DNA of 64,000 bases from AP-15 sp963774345. GTDB lineage: Bacteria > Pseudomonadota > Alphaproteobacteria > ATCC43930 > CGMCC-115725. The notes below the pieces were generated by a model. That model was not told the origin of the DNA and made no database searches. It saw only the letters and a program-made list of their open reading frames with translations. The stretch lies in contig CAVZFB010000028.1 of assembly GCA_963774345.1 (NCBI GenBank), forward strand, positions 186,001-250,000. The letters are read 5' to 3'. Of this stretch, positions 46,878 to 56,019 are shown piece by piece; position 1 is the first letter of the stretch, and each line of letters begins with the position of its first letter. A program made the position numbers and the translations under genes.

Positions 46878-47465
46878 CTATCGGGTGTGGTCGACGTCAT
46901 CCAAAAAGCGCAGGTAATGCGCGGGCAGGCCGTGGGCTCGCGCACCCTCGCGCAGCAGTCTGATGTAGCGCAGCGATGGTTTGCCGTCGATGTCCTTTCC
47001 TCGAGCGATGTAGGCGATGGCCTGGAGCGGCCGGCCGGCAGCGTCTTCGGCCTCGACCGCCACATGGCGATAACCCCGTCCGGGTACTCCTTCGGTCGAG
47101 TCCAAACGGATCAAATCGCGCTGGGTAATGCGATAGAGCACGCCCCAGACCTCGGCGCCCAGATCGGCGCACAAATTTGCCGGCGCCGCCTTCCCCTTGG
47201 GCCGACCTTCCAGGTTGAAGCGGAGCCGATACCCCTTGATCCGGCCGGGCCGGCACTCGAATGACTGGATACCCCGTCGGATCCGAAAGGTGGCTTCGTG
47301 CATGTTGGCGCCGTAAGCGAAATACCAGATCTGATCGCTTGGCCGACCTGACAGCCGAGCACCGTGCAATGGATAGTAAAGACGCGAAAGCACCCAGGAC
47401 TTCGCGATCAGCCGGCGCCGTCTGCGCCACAGCGCGATGATTTCCTGGCGCATCGGCAACGTCAT
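46878..47465 (-). CDS. Gamma-glutamylcyclotransferase-like family protein
   Basis: 195 residues with the GGCT/AIG2 fold: WYFAYGANMHEATF contains the YGxN substrate loop, RIKGYRLRFNLEG follows, and VWGVLYRITQRDLIRLDSTEG has the segment where the catalytic Glu usually lies. A basic N-terminal extension of about 45 residues precedes the domain. GGGAG lies seven bases before the ATG. It probably acts on gamma-glutamyl or related amides. It is adjacent to the SRAP gene. Confidence 0.82.
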   Translation of the reverse strand: MTLPMRQEIIALWRRRRRLIAKSWVLSRLYYPLHGARLSGRPSDQIWYFAYGANMHEATFRIRRGIQSFECRPGRIKGYRLRFNLEGRPKGKAAPANLCADLGAEVWGVLYRITQRDLIRLDSTEGVPGRGYRHVAVEAEDAAGRPLQAIAYIARGKDIDGKPSLRYIRLLREGARAHGLPAHYLRFLDDVDHTR

Positions 47466-47567
47466 GCGGGAGCTCCCTTTGCCGGCAACGCATTACCCCT
47501 GGTCTTCGATTACCCGACGATAAATATAACCCGATCAAGCCCTCTGCGGTGCTAGGATGGCCCGGCA

Positions 47568-47891
47568 ATGCGCATCGATGCGATTATGGGTTCGGTCGAG
47601 GCTGTCCGTCGAAAGCTGCGGGCCGTAACCGCGGTGGCCGGGGATGCCGGCGCCACGGAACATGAAAAGGCCAACGCAGAGGCTCTGAAAGCGCGTCTGG
47701 AGCAGCGCCTTAGGAAGGCCGGAGCTCCCGCTGGGGATTGGACGGACAACATTTTCCGGCTCGGCAGGCGGACAAAGGTAATCGGTAAATCTGTGTCTCC
47801 CGCATCACCGAAAGGAGATTGGACGGACCATGCTTTGCGGCTCGGCAAGGCACTGAGGCTGGGCTATAGGAAGTTGTCGTCGTCGGAATAA
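47568..47891 (+). CDS. Small DUF2786-like protein with two GDWTD repeats
   Basis: 107 residues. The first half (RRKLRAVTAVAGDAGATEHEKANAEALKA split around residue 30) has the helical pattern of DUF2786. The second half contains two copies of a short unit, GDWTDNIFRLGRR and GDWTDHALRLGKA, 27 residues apart. There is no membrane segment. It is divergent from the cyclotransferase-like gene. The function is unknown. Confidence 0.6.
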   Translation: MRIDAIMGSVEAVRRKLRAVTAVAGDAGATEHEKANAEALKARLEQRLRKAGAPAGDWTDNIFRLGRRTKVIGKSVSPASPKGDWTDHALRLGKALRLGYRKLSSSE

Positions 47892-47927
47892 GAGGAGCTG
47901 AAAAGGCTCCGCTAGACGGCCTGCCGG

Positions 47928-47957
47928 GTAGTCCCCATAGCTGTAGTCCCCATAGCT
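47928..47957. repeat. Tandem 15-bp duplication
   Basis: Two exact copies of GTAGTCCCCATAGCT lie head to tail just past the end of the broken aldolase gene. Probably a replication slip. Confidence 0.7.
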
Positions 47958-48285
47958 ATTGCTTGTAGGACGGGTCGATGCGGTCGAGCTTGCGCAAGAG
48001 GGCCAGCCATTCGAATTTGGCCGGATCATTGCGGCCGCCGCCGGGCGCACCCCGGCATTGTCAAAGGCGGCGCTGACGACCTCGTCGCCGATCGGCTGGA
48101 ACTCGGCGCCAGATTGCTGGAAGGCGAGCTGCATCGCGCATGCCCGCTCCATGCGGTAGGTCGCGAGGAAGGCCGTGGCGACGCTCGTCCCGACGATCAG
48201 CAGGCCGTGGTTGCGCAGGACCATGATGTGGCGATCGCCGAGATCGGCGAGGAAGCGCGCGCGTTCCTCCGGGCTTCGGGCAGCG
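47956..48285 (-). pseudogene. Class II aldolase/adducin family protein, C-terminal fragment
   Basis: The minus strand reads RARFLADLGDRHIMVLRNHGLL, a class II aldolase strand with the zinc-binding-region His, through RMERACAMQLAFQQSG. After a break near 48030 it continues DPAKFEWLALLRKLDRIDPS and a stop at 47956. The N-terminal half is missing: homology ends near 48285, where plus-strand coding sequence of another protein begins. This marks a rearrangement junction at the edge of the mobile region. Confidence 0.75.
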
Positions 48286-48289
48286 CCCT

Positions 48290-48565
48290 CGCGCCGCTGC
48301 CGAGAGCCTGGCCGAGGCGGCCGATGAAATCGAGCGTGGCGCTCAGCTTTGGCGGGAATTGCCTTTCTCGCTTGTCGAGCGCCACCGGCCCCCGGCGGAG
48401 GTGCGAGGATATTTGGTTGCGCTCGCGGACGAGATGAAGCGAATATTTGGAAAGTCCACGTCAGTTTCCATGATGCTTACTATTACCCAGGTCGCCTTGG
48501 GTAAAAATAAAAACGAAATCACCCGAGAAATGGTTCGCAATGCCTTCAAAGCAAATGGTTCTTAA
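48290..48565 (+). pseudogene. C-terminal fragment of an unidentified protein at a rearrangement junction
   Basis: An open plus-strand frame without a convincing start reads AAESLAEAADEIERGAQLW, RPPAEVRGYLVALADEMKRIFG, KNKNEITREMVRNAFKANGS. It looks like real coding sequence (helical, good codon use at first, then AT-rich) but begins at the broken aldolase gene. An ATG at 48359 is available. I do not recognise the family. Confidence 0.45.
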
Positions 48566-48815
48566 GGTAGTGCCGCTCTCCTCTTAAAAAACCACCGGAA
48601 ATGGTTCTTAACTCGGCAACACCCGCTGTTAAAAACCTCCGTTGATCGGTCTTTCTTGTTGTACATCGGTATCCGTGATTGTCCGCTGTCGACCGTGTGG
48701 CGACCGTTGATGACTGATATTGCCCCGGAGAGTTGTTTCCGAAGATCGCGCCGAGCGTCGAGCGGCTGCGCATGAAGAAAAACGGCGGAGATCGCGCGAG
48801 AATTTTCCGCCGAAT

Positions 48816-49024
48816 ATGCGTCGCGAAGAGGCGTCATATTATTTCACAAAATATGGGGCTTGTCCATTGCCAAAAATACTCTGGCAAAGCAAACTGTCCA
48901 AGGAGGCGGACCTCAATTCCGCAAATGTGGCCGATTTCCAATGTACACACCTGACGACTGCTACGAACATGCGCGTGAAAAACTTGGTTCATCGCTATGC
49001 ACTACTTCTGCATTAGACGGCTGA
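48816..49024 (+). pseudogene. HTH (AlpA/excisionase-like) DNA-binding protein, frameshifted
   Basis: About 69 residues when two extra bases near 48886 are removed. It starts MRREEASYYFTKYGACPLPK, then in the other frame TLAKQTVQGGGPQFRKCGRF and YTPDDCYEHAREKLGSS. This is the winged/MerR-like HTH module common in alphaproteobacterial integrative elements (pattern GGGPxFRK-GR-x-YTPDD). The sequence is AT-rich relative to the genome. It would be the regulator at one end of the decayed mobile region. Sequence from 48566 to 48815 has no gene that I can support but repeats AAATGGTTCTTAA twice. Confidence 0.6.
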
Positions 49025-49025
49025 A

Positions 49026-49400
49026 TTGACGAATTTGCTCAATCAGCTGCGCGCGAACGCACGCCGCTTTGATGCTGCTGTCGGCGCTGGGCTTGTCGCC
49101 CGCTTTCATGTCGGTGCCCAATACCTTGAGAAGCTGCTTTCCGATGATGAGGCTTGTCTCGCCGCGATGCTGGCGCGCCCATGCCGCTATGTCCTGCCGC
49201 CGCGGTTTGTGCGGCATGAGCTGGCTGGCATGCTCAAACTGCCATCGCCCCGACCTGAGCCATCAGTGCCGGTACCGCGGACAGTGACGCGCCGCGCCAA
49301 ACGCCACACCGCTCGAAGCCGGCCGGAACGAGCCGGCGATCCGCCCGATCCGGAAGCGGAAGCGGAATGCCACCCGGGGGCGTCGGGCGGCGCTCGATAG
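49026..49400 (+). CDS. Hypothetical protein in mobile region
   Basis: 124 residues, TTG start, beginning one base after the HTH gene stop. The helical N-terminal part (LLNQLRANARRFDAAVGAGL, YLEKLLSDDEACLAAMLARP) is followed by a Pro/Arg-rich tail that may be out of frame. No recognised motif. The close spacing to the HTH gene suggests translational coupling in an element-borne operon. Confidence 0.45.
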   Translation: MTNLLNQLRANARRFDAAVGAGLVARFHVGAQYLEKLLSDDEACLAAMLARPCRYVLPPRFVRHELAGMLKLPSPRPEPSVPVPRTVTRRAKRHTARSRPERAGDPPDPEAEAECHPGASGGAR

Positions 49401-49576
49401 GGACTAAAAAGTAGCAACCAGGACGGGATATCCAAACTCGAGCTCGCGCGCAAGCCCGCTGATCGGGACCAATTGGTCGCCTGAGAGTTGCCAGGATTCG
49501 ACGATTAGCGGGGGATCCCTTGAAATGACGCTAAGAATTTCCGCCGAGCCGCGGTCGTACCGACCACGGGGCCGCG

Positions 49577-49880
49577 ATGAGCCGGCTGCCTCAGCCAAAA
49601 TTGAAGGCCTTTGGGCTTTGGCAGAAAACCTCGACAGCGGGCAACACGTACTTCATGGGCCGATTTGGCGGGGTGCGTGTCCTGGTTCTCAGCAACCGCG
49701 ACCGCGGCGAGGAAGGCGAACCGGATTGGAACGTCTTTTTCATTGATGGCAAAAAGCCGCGTCCGGCCGATGGCCAGGGGCGGTCCGCCAGCGAGCGTCG
49801 AGCGTCACCACGCCGTCGATCTGCTCGACCACGGCCGTGCGATGATGCGGATTCGCTGCCCCCCTCGACGACCCGATTGA
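49577..49880 (+). CDS. Small conserved mobile-element protein, 3' end uncertain
   Basis: The first 60 residues (KLKAFGLWQKTSTAGNTYFM, VRVLVLSNRDRGEEGEPDWN, VFFIDGKKP) look like a conserved small protein often next to DUF7146/Toprim genes in alphaproteobacterial elements. The frame then stays open into the IS630 remnant, which is unnatural; a one-base change after about 49750 would bring the stop at 49880 into use, 6 bp before the next gene. Function unknown. Confidence 0.5.
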
Positions 49881-49904
49881 CGATCCGTGGCGAAGGCCGC
49901 AGCA

Positions 49905-50302
49905 ATGACCGCGGCCGAGGTCGCCGCCAGGCTCGACGGGCGCCGAGAAGGTCGAGTGTGGCGCTGCCGCTGTCCGCTGCATGGCGGGCACAGTCTCGTT
50001 CTCAGCGACGGGCGAGCCGGGCTGTTGGCGACATGCTGGAGCGGTTGCGATCGTCTTGCTGTCCTCGCCGAGCTGCGTCGCCTCGGTGTCGACGGCGCGA
50101 GCCCGCCGCAGCCTGCCGCCGAGGACAAGCGCGTGCGACGGATCATCGGCGCGCGCCGGCTATGGGACACCGCCAGGGACGCCCGCCGCAGCCCGGTAGT
50201 CACCAATCTGCGCAGTCGCGGGATCTCCATCCCGCCGCCGGCGACGCTGCGTTGGCTGGCGTCCTGCCCGCACCCGAGCGGCGTGCGGGTGCCGGCGATG
50301 GC
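49905..50302 (+). pseudogene. Toprim/primase-like (DUF7146) protein, truncated by IS630 remnant
   Basis: The N-terminal zinc-binding part of a primase-like protein: WRCRCPLHGGHSLVLSDGRAG, CWSGCDRLAVLAELRRLGVD, then a helical segment and SRGISIPPPATLRWL, HPSGVRVPAMA. Homology stops near 50302, where transposase sequence begins in a different frame. The Toprim catalytic domain is therefore missing. GAAGG lies eight bases before the ATG at 49905; a GTG at 49887 is the alternative. Such genes replicate plasmids and integrative elements. Confidence 0.7.
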
Positions 50303-51363
50303 GAGGTGCTTGCCGCCGACCGCGAGCGACTGGCCGCGGTGGTAGGAGATCGCAACAGCTCGCAAAAGCATGTGTGGCGGGCGCGGATCATTCTGGCCAC
50401 AGGCGAGGGTTGCGGCACCGCCGAAGTCATGCGCCGCGCCGGGGTCTCAAAGCCTTGTGTGTGGCGCTGGCAAGAACGGTTCATGCGCGAGGGTGTTGTC
50501 GGCCTGTTGCGCGACAAGACCAGAAAGCCTGGGTTGCCACCCTTGCCGTCAGCGCTGGCCGACCATGTCGTCGCGCTGACCCTGGCGGAGCCGCCGGGTG
50601 AGACAACCCATTGGACCGGCCGGGCGATGGCGGCAGCGAGCGGCATCTCGCTGCGCTCGGTGCAGCGCATCTGGGCGGCGCACGGTCTGCAGCCGCACCG
50701 GATGCGACGCTTCAAGCTGTCGCAAGACCCGGCGTTTGCCGCCAAGCTGCGCGATGTGGTCGGACTCTATCTCGACCGCGGATCTCGACCCGCCGGCGCA
50801 CAGCCTGGTGCTGTCGGTCGATGAGAAGTCGCAAATTCAGGCGCTTGACCGCACCCAGCCCGGCTTGCCGATGAAGCGCGGGCGCGCCGGCACAATGACG
50901 CATGACTACATCCGCAACGGCACGACCACCTTGTTCGCGGCGCTCAATGTTCTCGACGGCACGGTCATCGGGCAATGCATGGCGCGCCATCGCCACCAGG
51001 AATTCCTCCGCTTCCTGAACCGGATCGAAGCGGCGGTGCCGGCGGGAAAGCTGATTCACGCGATCCTCGACAATTATGCCGTCCACAAGCATCCGAAGGT
51101 GCGCGCCTGGCTCGTCCGGCATCCCCGCTGGACCTTCCACTTCACCCCGACCTCGTGCTCCTGGGCCAATGCGGTCGAAGGCTTCTTCGCCACCCTGACC
51201 CGCCGACGCCTGCACCGCGGCGTCTTTCGCTCGCTGGTCGATCTCCAGGCGGCGATCAACCGCTATCTCGGCGAGCACAACCGAAAACCCAAACCGTTCG
51301 TCTGGACCGCCGACCCCGACCGCATCATCGAAAAGGTCAACCGTGGCCACCAAGCCAGCACGC
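50303..51363 (+). mobile_element. IS630-family insertion sequence remnant
   Basis: The transposase lacks its first residues and its left end is fused to the primase gene; its right end is cut by the second IS at 51364. The N-terminal half has VLAADRERLAAVVGDRNSSQ, RARIILATGEGCGTAEVMRR and a HTH. After a 13-bp insertion near 50780 (TCTCGAC duplicated) the DDE part follows in another frame: LVLSVDEKSQIQALDRTQPG, NVLDGTVIGQCMARHRHQEF, HAILDNYAVHKHPKV with the second Asp, and SWANAVEGFFATLTRRRL with the Glu. Non-functional. Confidence 0.85.
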
Positions 51364-52689
51364 CTAGCAGGCTGCTGAAAAAGGGGTTGCTGATTTTGGG
51401 CATTGTGCTCCCTTGGGGTGGGGATGGGGGTGGCGATGCGCGGCGACGATGGGATTTGCGGCAGCCTTTTCAGTTACATCGATCTTGAGCAGCGGGTTCG
51501 GGCGGATCATCCGCTGCGACTGATTCGGCAGATCGCCAACGCGGCGCTTCACGCGCTGTCCGGCGAGTTTGCCAAGCTCTATTCGCCGATCGGGCGGGTG
51601 TCGATCCCGCCGGAGCGGCTGATGCGGGCCTTGCTGCTGCAGGCGTTCTACTCGATCCGCTCGGAGCGGCAATTGGTTGACCGGCTCGACCACGACCTGT
51701 TGTTTGGCTGGTTTGTCGGGCTCGGCATCGAAGACCCGGTATGGGACGCCACCACCTTCACCAAGAACCGCGACCGGCTGCTGGAGGGCGAGGTGGCCGG
51801 GCAGTTTCTCGCCGCGGTGCTGTCCCAAGCCAGGGTCAAAGCCTTGTTGTCGAGCGATCATTTCTCGGTCGACGGCACCTTGTTGGAAGCCTGGGCGAGC
51901 CTCAAAAGCTTTCGCCCAAAGGACGGCTCGGGCGAGCCACCCGGCCCCGGACGCAACGGCGAGCGGGACTTTCACGGCAAGCCTCGAACCAATGACACGC
52001 ACGCCTCGACCACCGACCCCGACGCCCGTCTCTATCGTAAGGGGCCGGATCGTAAGGGGCCGGGCAAGGAGGCCCGGCTCTGTTTCATCGGCCATGCCCT
52101 GATGGAGAACCGCAATGGTTTGGTCGTCGCCGCGGTGACGACCCGCGCCTCGGGACATGCCGAGCGCCTGGCCGCCTTGGCGCTGATCGACCCGCATGCC
52201 GATCGTCCACAACCGGTCACCCTCGGCGCCGACAAGGGCTACGATACCGGCGACTTTGTGATCGAGCTGCGCGACAAGGCGGTGACCCCGCATGTTGCCC
52301 AGAACCAAAACGGCCGGCGCTCGGCGATCGACGGCCGCACCACCCGGCATCGCGGCTATGCGGTCTCCCAGCGCATCCGCAAACGCATCGAAGAGATTTT
52401 CGGCTGGGCCAAGACGGTGGCCGGCTTGCGCAAGATGCGCCATCGCGGGCTGCCCAAGGTCGATTGGCAATTTACTCTCGCGATGGCCGCCTACGATCTC
52501 GTCCGCTTGCCCAAATTGCTTGCCGAGCCCGCGCCGTGACCCGGGCCCGAGCGCCCAAAACGCGGGTCCGTATCCGCGACATCGCCAGACACCGCCGGCC
52601 CGACCGACGTTTCCACGACATCGCCGCCGTTGACCGGCCGCAGAAGCCGAAGCAGCGCTGAAATCCGCTGTCTTTCAGCAGCCTGCTAG
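51364..52689 (+). mobile_element. Complete IS5/IS1182-type insertion sequence
   Basis: Terminal inverted repeats CAGGCTGCTGAAAAA (51368) and the complement of CAGGCTGCTGAAAGA (ending 52685) bound a 1318-bp element. The 4-bp CTAG flanks both sides (51364-51367 and 52686-52689) and fits a palindromic target duplication. One intact transposase gene lies inside. It inserted into the IS630 remnant, so the order of events can be read. Confidence 0.88.
51436..52539 (+). CDS. IS5/IS1182-type DDE transposase
   Basis: 367 residues, full length. DUF772-like N-terminal part: LFSYIDLEQRVRADHPLRLI, SIPPERLMRALLLQAFYSIR, LDHDLLFGWFVGLGIEDPVW. Catalytic DDE part: SSDHFSVDGTLLEAWASLKS (first Asp), VTLGADKGYDTGDFV (second Asp), SQRIRKRIEEIFGWAKT (Glu). 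A 12-residue upstream extension to 51403 is possible. Cuts and joins the element ends during transposition. Confidence 0.9.
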   Translation: MRGDDGICGSLFSYIDLEQRVRADHPLRLIRQIANAALHALSGEFAKLYSPIGRVSIPPERLMRALLLQAFYSIRSERQLVDRLDHDLLFGWFVGLGIEDPVWDATTFTKNRDRLLEGEVAGQFLAAVLSQARVKALLSSDHFSVDGTLLEAWASLKSFRPKDGSGEPPGPGRNGERDFHGKPRTNDTHASTTDPDARLYRKGPDRKGPGKEARLCFIGHALMENRNGLVVAAVTTRASGHAERLAALALIDPHADRPQPVTLGADKGYDTGDFVIELRDKAVTPHVAQNQNGRRSAIDGRTTRHRGYAVSQRIRKRIEEIFGWAKTVAGLRKMRHRGLPKVDWQFTLAMAAYDLVRLPKLLAEPAP

Positions 52690-53019
52690 TGGTGGTCCTA
52701 AATTTCAAGTCTGTTTCTGCTCCGCCTCCAAACCGACCGGCAACCTGAAGCCTCGCGTCGATCTTAAATGTCGTATCGCCGCCAATGACTAGTGATTTAC
52801 TGAAACTACTGGAACTCACCGATAGGTTTCGAAATTGATTTCGTGTGCTCGTGGGTAAACGACTGCTCGTCCGTCATGCAGTTTTAAATCAACAACAAAA
52901 CCATAACGTCGCGCAGCCAAACGAATTCCTCCGCCTAGAATTAGGTTCCGAGGACCGGGCGGCCCAGAGCGCTGCGACCGCCTCTCGCAGCGCGGCCGGA
53001 GGAAGACTTTCGGCGGCCA
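52690..53019. other. Gap after IS element without an assignable gene
   Basis: A minus-strand open stretch at about 52690-52820 (SKSLVIGGDTTFKIDARLQV) reads like the start of a protein cut off by the IS at its CTAG site, but I cannot name it. The rest, up to the hyuB stop, shows no gene or clear signal. Confidence 0.35.
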
Positions 53020-54765
53020 TTAGCCCGCGCGCAGCGCCGCGGTAGCCACACAGTCGAGGGTCCCGTCGGCGGCGAGGGCGACGCGGTAGTCAGCGCGCGC
53101 TGTCTCGCGCGAAATCAGCCCGTCGAGGACATCGATCGCGACCTGCTCGGGATCGCGTTCGGCCGCGTCGCCAAACCCGCCGCCGCCCGGCAGTTCGAGG
53201 CGGATGAAATCGCCGCCGGGCACGCTCTGCCTTCCTTTGGGGCCGATCGGCTTGCCGGAAACCAGGGTGACCCGGCCCGGAGCACCTTTGCCGCCCCCGT
53301 CGCGGCCGCGCGCCGGGTTGCCGATCCGCTCGAAATTGCACAGCATCGCGATCGGCGTGCCGTCGGCGCCGCCTAATTCGATGATCTGGCCGAGCCCGCC
53401 GCGGAACTGCCCGGCCCCGCCCGAACCCTCGCGAAACTCGCGCCGCCGGAACAGCACCGGCGCCACCGCTTCGGTCGCCTCGACCGGGATCGTGCGCACC
53501 CCTGAGGGGAACGCGGTCACGTCGAGCCCGTCCTTGCCCGGCCGCGCCCCGGCCCCGCCGCAATGAAAGATCGCGGTGCTGAACGGCCTGATCACGGGCG
53601 GCGGCCTCCCCTCCTCCGCGCCCAGCTCGTCGAGCACATCGGCGCCGCCATAGATCTGCGGGATCCACAGTGACGAAGCCCCCTCGGCCGGCACCCCGCC
53701 GTCGATGACCTGGTGCAGGCAGCCGAATACCAGATCGGGCAGCATGTGGCCGACCGTGTGCCGGGCGGCGACCGCGCGCGGCCGCTTGGCGTTCAACAGG
53801 CACCCCTCGGGTGCGGTGACCGTGATCGGCGCTAGCGACCCGGCATTGTTCGGCACTTCGGGCGCTACCAGGCATTTGACCCCGAACGCGGTGTAGGCGA
53901 GCGTGTAGTTCAGCACGACATTGATGCCAAAGGCGCTGGCCGGCGATGTCCCGGCAAAGTCGATATGGATGCCGCCGTCGCCGATCGTCATGTCGGCGGC
54001 CAGGGTCAGTGGGCGGTCATAGCCGTCCATCGTCAGGCTGTTCTGGTAACGGCCGGGATTCAGTCTGCCGATCGCCTCGATCGTCGCCTCGCGCGAGGTC
54101 TCGATGATATGTTCGCCGAGCCGGTCGAGATTGGCGGTGCCGAACTCTTCCATCATCTCGACGAGCCGCCGGCTGCCCTCATCGTTGCACGCGGCGAGCG
54201 CATAGACATCGCCCTCGACCTGCAGTGGCTCGCGCACATTGGCCCGGATCACGCGCAGCAAATCCTCGTTCATCCGGCCTTCCCGCGCCAAGGCCATCAG
54301 CGGGATCGACAGCCCTTCCTCGAACACCTGGCGCCCGTCCGGACCCATGCCGAGCCCGCCGATATCGACGACATGGACGGTGCTGGCGAACAGGCCAACC
54401 GCCTCGCCGTTCAGAAAAGTCGGACTGACCACGGTCAGATCGTGCAGGTGGCCGCAGGTCAGCCACGGGTCGTTGGTGATGTAGTGGTCGCCCGGCCGCA
54501 TCGTCCTCAGCGGAAAGGCGTCGAGGAAGTGCTTGACCGCCGCCGCCATCGAGTTGACGTGGCCCGGCGTGCCGGTCACCGCTTGCGCCAGCATGTTACC
54601 GTCGCGGTCGAACACGCCGGCCGACAAATCCCCCGCCTCGCGCACCGTCGTCGAAAACGCGGTGCGTATCAGGGTCTGCGCCTGCTCTTCGACCACCGCA
54701 ATCAGCCGGCTCCACATGATCTGCATGTGGATCTGCGACAACGCCGTATTCGCTCTCGACAGCAT
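53020..54765 (-). CDS. hyuB: Hydantoinase B/oxoprolinase family protein
   Basis: 581 residues. Family signatures: QTLIRTAFSTTVREAGDLSAGVFD, GTPGHVNSMAAAVKHFLDAF, PGDHYITNDPW, SGHLHD-like GHLHDLTVVSPTF, and the C-terminal LPGGGGFGDAAERDPEQVA. It pairs with HyuA in ATP-dependent opening of hydantoin, oxoproline or acetone-type substrates. Normally hyuB follows hyuA directly; here its hyuA lies 7.7 kb upstream on the same strand. The ATG at 54765 has GAGG nearby. Confidence 0.93.
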   Translation of the reverse strand: MLSRANTALSQIHMQIMWSRLIAVVEEQAQTLIRTAFSTTVREAGDLSAGVFDRDGNMLAQAVTGTPGHVNSMAAAVKHFLDAFPLRTMRPGDHYITNDPWLTCGHLHDLTVVSPTFLNGEAVGLFASTVHVVDIGGLGMGPDGRQVFEEGLSIPLMALAREGRMNEDLLRVIRANVREPLQVEGDVYALAACNDEGSRRLVEMMEEFGTANLDRLGEHIIETSREATIEAIGRLNPGRYQNSLTMDGYDRPLTLAADMTIGDGGIHIDFAGTSPASAFGINVVLNYTLAYTAFGVKCLVAPEVPNNAGSLAPITVTAPEGCLLNAKRPRAVAARHTVGHMLPDLVFGCLHQVIDGGVPAEGASSLWIPQIYGGADVLDELGAEEGRPPPVIRPFSTAIFHCGGAGARPGKDGLDVTAFPSGVRTIPVEATEAVAPVLFRRREFREGSGGAGQFRGGLGQIIELGGADGTPIAMLCNFERIGNPARGRDGGGKGAPGRVTLVSGKPIGPKGRQSVPGGDFIRLELPGGGGFGDAAERDPEQVAIDVLDGLISRETARADYRVALAADGTLDCVATAALRAG

Positions 54766-54978
54766 AGCCTCGGCCTCTCATCACCCCCCGCTCGCGCCGC
54801 GAGGGTGACGGCATCTTATGTTTTCCGGCCCGCCCGGCGCAACGCGTCACCAGGGCACCCGGAAGCCATGGCGCACACGGGCCACAATCGGATGCCCTGC
54901 GCGGCGGCCCGTCGCAAACGAGCCGAGATGACTCGGCGAAAGTGATCACACGCAAAAACCGCGATAAACGTCTCCCAG

Positions 54979-54996
54979 GTGTGAACTACGTCACAC
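54979..54996 (+). promoter_or_regulatory. CRP-like palindrome upstream of propeller gene
   Basis: GTGTGA-N6-TCACAC gives perfect TGTGA-N6-TCACA half-sites, the CRP/FNR-family consensus, 85 bp before the ATG at 55081. A second short palindrome GTGATCAC lies at 54942-54949. The rest of the 54766-55080 gap has no gene. Confidence 0.55.
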
Positions 54997-55080
54997 ATTT
55001 CGAGATATTCGCTGGGCCATTTTATCGAAGTGAGTCGGATAAGCGGTCTATCTGCGAAAATTCATCGAGCGAGGAATGCG

Positions 55081-56019
55081 ATGAGGCGGATCAATCACCC
55101 CCCAACCCCGATAAGCCTTTCGACGAGCCAACGGGTTTCCTATCGCAGGCCGGACGGCTTGATCTTGTCGACCGGCAACCTTTACTTCACCTATCACGAC
55201 GATGCCACGGCCAGCGTGTGGAGAGCTGCCCAGACCGCCGTGCCCGGTCAGGAAATCCTGCTCTATTCAGAGCCGAGTGTGCGCTTTGGCGACATCGTCT
55301 TCGCAAACGTCGGAGGCGCGTTCTGGGGGTACTTCTTCTCGGACGACGGCGGAGGCAATGTCTCCATCAAGCGCGTCCCGTTGACTGGGGGAGCGGCGAC
55401 CATCCTCGCCACGGTCACCGATATCGATGTCGAGAACAGCCATCGTAACCTCGTCACCGACGGCGTGAACCTCTATTGGCAGGATGCACAATCGGTGCGG
55501 AAGATGCCGATCGCCGGAGGCCCCGTCACCGTGCTCGACCCGGCGAGCCCGAATACGCCGACCGCGGGCATCGCCTTGCAGAACGGCAATATCATCTACG
55601 CCTCGGTGGCCGCCATTCGCTATGTGCCGGTTAACGGGGCCGCGACCCCGCCATCGGACCGGACGATCGTCACCGCATCAGAGCGGGTCACCGCGCTGCA
55701 CGCAGTCCTCAGTTTTATCTATTGGGGTGAGGAGAACGGCGCGATCCGGGTGGTGGTGGACAATGGATCGTCGCAGGAGACGATCTCGACGATTCCCGGC
55801 TTCATCCCCACCTCGATTGCGACGAGCACGCATGGGGGCGTCTATGCCCAAGCGTGGACCCAGTGCGACTCGCAGTCGTGCCGGCTGCACTTCGACGTCC
55901 CCTCGGGAGAGGACTCGCTGTACACGATTGCCGGCGACGCTCTCGGCGTTTCCGTGGCAGGGTCGGGGAATGTCTTTTGGGGCGACGACGCCGGTGTGCA
56001 CCGGCATATCCCGCACTGA
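55081..56019 (+). CDS. Hypothetical beta-propeller-like protein
   Basis: 312 residues, rich in beta strands. Repeated short units such as LSTGNLYFTYHDDATASVWR, VTDGVNLYWQDAQSVRKMPI, NIIYASVAAIRYVPVNG and AGSGNVFWGDDAGVHRHIPH recall WD40/YVTN-like blades, in which a blade ends with a tryptophan or aromatic turn. Two Cys near the C-terminus (QCDSQSCRLHF) could pair. No signal peptide. GAGG lies eight bases before the ATG at 55081; an upstream start at 55030 is possible. A CRP-like site lies in front. Confidence 0.6.
   Translation: MRRINHPPTPISLSTSQRVSYRRPDGLILSTGNLYFTYHDDATASVWRAAQTAVPGQEILLYSEPSVRFGDIVFANVGGAFWGYFFSDDGGGNVSIKRVPLTGGAATILATVTDIDVENSHRNLVTDGVNLYWQDAQSVRKMPIAGGPVTVLDPASPNTPTAGIALQNGNIIYASVAAIRYVPVNGAATPPSDRTIVTASERVTALHAVLSFIYWGEENGAIRVVVDNGSSQETISTIPGFIPTSIATSTHGGVYAQAWTQCDSQSCRLHFDVPSGEDSLYTIAGDALGVSVAGSGNVFWGDDAGVHRHIPH

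Noticed and set aside
49404..49598. Minus-strand 64-residue frame in the mobile region
   Set aside because: No start signal, overlaps the start of a better plus-strand gene, and no recognised motif.
49577..50824. 415-residue frame from the small protein into the transposase
   Set aside because: It joins unrelated pieces; the middle part is Arg/Ser-rich shadow of the primase gene.
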